NCBI GenBank assembly: GCA_029983495.1
Contig: JASBZJ010000101.1
Location: forward strand, 1 to 6,976
Length of the DNA stretch: 6,976 nucleotides
Origin: Porphyromonas sp.
GTDB taxonomy: Bacteria > Bacteroidota > Bacteroidia > Bacteroidales > Porphyromonadaceae
Direction: 5' to 3'
Within the stretch, counting starts at the first letter, position 1; each line of letters starts with the position of its first letter. The position numbers were made by a program, and so were the translations under genes. Below are positions 5,138 through 6,976 of the stretch, one piece after another. The notes under the pieces are model-generated. The model saw only the letters and a list, made by a program, of their open reading frames with translations. It was not told the origin of the DNA and made no database searches.

Positions 5138-6370
5138 ATGCCAGAAACAACGCAAGAACGTATTATGAGCTTCAAACCCATAACTACAACACTGCTCGAT
5201 ACGCTTAGAAGAGATGATGATATAAAAGTGCAGGGATTTTCGGGTAAAATAGATTTTTATACCCCACTTAATAAGCCCCAAACTTGGGTTTTGGAAGCGG
5301 GTATAAATGCCTATTCCAACACTACTACCAATAAGAAGCATAGCAATATAGAGCTTGGAGAGCAACAGTATTTGTTTACTTATAACGAGCGTTTAGCTAA
5401 GCCCTATGTTGGAATAAAGGGGCTGATAGATAATCGTTTTCAGCTTCATTTTGGAACCTCGTATATAGCAATTTGGAATCGAGCTCAACTTCAAGAGCAT
5501 CATCAGTTCAACAATACATACTCTTATTTAATGCCTTTTGTGCGCTTGTCGTGTTTGTTTAATAATAAGCTCTCTTTATATGCAAGTTTTGAGAAGAGTA
5601 TAGTTCAGCCCTCGTTCTTTCAGCTTAATCCGTTCGAATGGAAGTTAAATGCTTTTACCTTACGGCGTGGTAATAGCATGCTCGACCCTCAGGTTAATTA
5701 TTCTGTCGGAGTAACTTATACTTATAACTCGGCGTTATCTGTGGGGTACTATCTTAATAGAATGAAGTATGTTATAGCAGAGGTCGCTATACGGGATAAG
5801 CAAAATGGGTATCAAGTTTATCAGCCTCGCAATGCACAGAATGGGCATAATCAGGGGCTAAATGTTTCGTATTACGTTAATACCCCTTCGTGGTTACGTT
5901 TTTCAATATTTGGTTATCTTCAATATAACCGTTACTCATCGTCTATTCCCGAAATTCCGTCAACACAGCAAGTGATAAGCTATGGAGGTAATTTTAATTC
6001 GCAATTTATCCTTACTAAGGATCGACGCTTTATTGCATTCCTAAAGGGTAGTTTTACGAGTGCAACAAAAAGTGCTCTTGGTTTTTCGCAACCCATCTAC
6101 TCGGCATCCGCTGGAGTAGCTGCATATTTACTAAATCGTAAGCTTTCGGTTCAATTGTACGCTTTAGATCTCTTCCAACCATCAGCGCACGGATATTACG
6201 TGTCGAATAGTCAAACTATTAATTATGCCTTGTATTCAGTTTCCCCTGGTGTTTATTTTAATATCACCTATAGCTTTGGAAAAGCTAGCATGAAAGGGCA
6301 TACCAAGGAAAAAAGTAATAGTATAATTGAAAAGCGATTAGGTGAAGCTTTAATGGTTTCGGGGCTATAA
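5138..6370 (+). CDS. Outer-membrane beta-barrel protein, C-terminal part (frameshift fragment)
   Basis: This frame continues the barrel of the gene that starts at 3936. It is open back to 5021, so the ATG at 5138 is probably an internal Met rather than a true start; SDFSTVAYWEQQINSNGAK and the strand ADISYYNYGKE before it read as barrel sequence. The 410 residues from 5138 alternate hydrophobic and polar amino acids and are rich in Tyr, Asn and aromatic residues, with many strands such as LYASFEKSI, VGVTYTYNSALSVGYYLNRM and GVYFNITYSFGK. They end in a charged tail (KGHTKEKSN). The VQPSFFQLNPF segment and the closing YxFG strand fit OMP_b-brl_3-type proteins. Joined at the A7 run the whole protein would have about 811 aa, a normal family length. 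The fragment has no signal peptide of its own, so it would not reach the outer membrane unless the frames are joined. Confidence 0.8.
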   Translation: MPETTQERIMSFKPITTTLLDTLRRDDDIKVQGFSGKIDFYTPLNKPQTWVLEAGINAYSNTTTNKKHSNIELGEQQYLFTYNERLAKPYVGIKGLIDNRFQLHFGTSYIAIWNRAQLQEHHQFNNTYSYLMPFVRLSCLFNNKLSLYASFEKSIVQPSFFQLNPFEWKLNAFTLRRGNSMLDPQVNYSVGVTYTYNSALSVGYYLNRMKYVIAEVAIRDKQNGYQVYQPRNAQNGHNQGLNVSYYVNTPSWLRFSIFGYLQYNRYSSSIPEIPSTQQVISYGGNFNSQFILTKDRRFIAFLKGSFTSATKSALGFSQPIYSASAGVAAYLLNRKLSVQLYALDLFQPSAHGYYVSNSQTINYALYSVSPGVYFNITYSFGKASMKGHTKEKSNSIIEKRLGEALMVSGL

Positions 6371-6375
6371 ACAAA

Positions 6376-6403
6376 AAGGGCGGACTTGTTACGGTCCGCC
6401 CTT
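6376..6403. terminator. Bidirectional rho-independent terminator between the barrel gene and ppdK
   Basis: AAGGGCGGAC (6376-6385) and GTCCGCCCTT (6394-6403) form a perfect 10-bp GC-rich stem with an 8-base loop. On the minus strand it is followed by CCCTTTTTGTTT, a good T-tract for ppdK transcripts. On the plus strand the tail TTAGTATTT is weaker but adequate. It lies 5 bases after the stop of the barrel gene and 46 bases after the ppdK stop, as expected for convergent genes. Confidence 0.88.
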
Positions 6404-6449
6404 AGTATTTACAGTTTATCGGTACTTTGTATCGTACGTTATAGAACGT

Positions 6450-6976
6450 TTATTTTTCCTCCACAGCAGCCTGAGCCGCAGCAACCCTTGCTACAGGAAC
6501 ACGGAATGGTGAGCAGGAAACATAGTTTAAGCCTACTTTATGGCAGAACTTAACCGACGAGGGTTCGCCACCATGTTCTCCACAAATACCAACTTTTAAG
6601 TCGGGGCGACTTCTACGTCCGTTTTCGGTAGCCATTTTTACAAGTTGGCCAACACCCTTTTGGTCGAGTACCCGGAATGGGTCAACCTTGAGGATTTTCT
6701 TTTCGAGGTAGATGGGGAGGAAGCTTGCAATATCGTCGCGTGAGTAACCGAAGGTCATTTGGGTAAGGTCGTTTGTACCGAACGAGAAGAACTCTGCACC
6801 CGAAGCAATGCGATCTGCAGTTAGTGCTGCACGAGGAACCTCAATCATGGTACCTACTTTGTACTCAATACGAACCCCCATTTCGTTGAATACTTGTTCA
6901 GCGGTTGCACGGATTTCCTTTTCTTGATTGGTAAATTCGTGAAGAATACCAACCAAAGGAACCATAAAGATCGGAA
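6450..6976 (-). CDS. ppdK: Pyruvate, phosphate dikinase, C-terminal part (runs off the right edge)
   Basis: The frame is open to the window edge, and the Met at 6965 is internal (preceded by P-I-F). About 174 C-terminal residues are present of a family of about 870-910 aa. Pyruvate phosphate dikinase interconverts pyruvate, ATP and phosphate with phosphoenolpyruvate, AMP and pyrophosphate, and serves glycolysis or gluconeogenesis in many anaerobes. The fragment is the PEP/pyruvate-binding TIM barrel. Counting from the Met at 6965, Glu42 (MIEVPRA) and Asp66 (GTNDLTQM) are the Mg2+ ligands and Cys128 in GICGEHGG is the catalytic proton donor. All three match the Clostridium symbiosum enzyme (Glu745, Asp769, Cys831) at one offset of 703. 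The [19 protein letters not shown] block and the [16 protein letters not shown] terminus separate it from PEP synthase and PTS enzyme I. It converges with the barrel gene across a shared terminator. Confidence 0.97.
   Translation of the reverse strand, partial: PIFMVPLVGILHEFTNQEKEIRATAEQVFNEMGVRIEYKVGTMIEVPRAALTADRIASGAEFFSFGTNDLTQMTFGYSRDDIASFLPIYLEKKILKVDPFRVLDQKGVGQLVKMATENGRRSRPDLKVGICGEHGGEPSSVKFCHKVGLNYVSCSPFRVPVARVAAAQAAVEEK

Noticed and set aside
5027..5365. Minus-strand ORF of 112 codons
   Set aside because: It is antisense to the barrel gene, with no family resemblance; the opposite strand reads as good barrel sequence.

Overview
The window looks like a chromosomal segment of an AT-rich member of the Bacteroidota, probably Bacteroidales. 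The evidence is a TTG-N20-TAnnTTTG promoter, mostly weak or absent Shine-Dalgarno sequences, a beta-barrel protein with an N-terminal carboxypeptidase-regulatory-like domain, and a GG-leader peptide of the kind common in that phylum. The genus cannot be fixed from the sequence alone.

Left part (1-2734, all on the minus strand): the first 13 codons of rsmI (rRNA methyltransferase, running off the left edge), then nfo (endonuclease IV) and fumC (class II fumarase). Both complete genes keep every catalytic residue that can be checked. The 256-base gap between fumC and nfo holds a long imperfect inverted repeat.

Middle (2735-3666): a 930-base stretch with no convincing gene. It holds the fumC upstream region with a 26-base palindrome, a GC-rich palindrome, possible remains of a small gene, and a 189-base MITE-like element with 30-31 base terminal inverted repeats. 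Its right end holds the promoter and a structured leader of the next unit.

Right part (3551-6403, plus strand): a compact accessory cassette. A Bacteroidota promoter is followed by a leader that can fold into an H-type pseudoknot. Next come a 63-aa GG-leader peptide whose core has three tandem 8-residue Cys repeats, a 26-codon hydrophobic ORF overlapping its end, and an outer-membrane beta-barrel protein of about 811 aa. The barrel gene is split by a -1 frame change at an A7 run that is part of a perfect 11-bp hairpin. No exporter, leader peptidase or modification enzyme is in the window, so the peptide would need factors encoded elsewhere.

A strong bidirectional terminator separates this cassette from the convergent 3' end of ppdK (pyruvate phosphate dikinase), which runs off the right edge. 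The likely picture is a small peptide and outer-membrane-protein cassette, flanked on its left by repeat elements, sitting between housekeeping genes. The most novel parts are the Cys-repeat peptide, its pseudoknot leader and the frameshift site.
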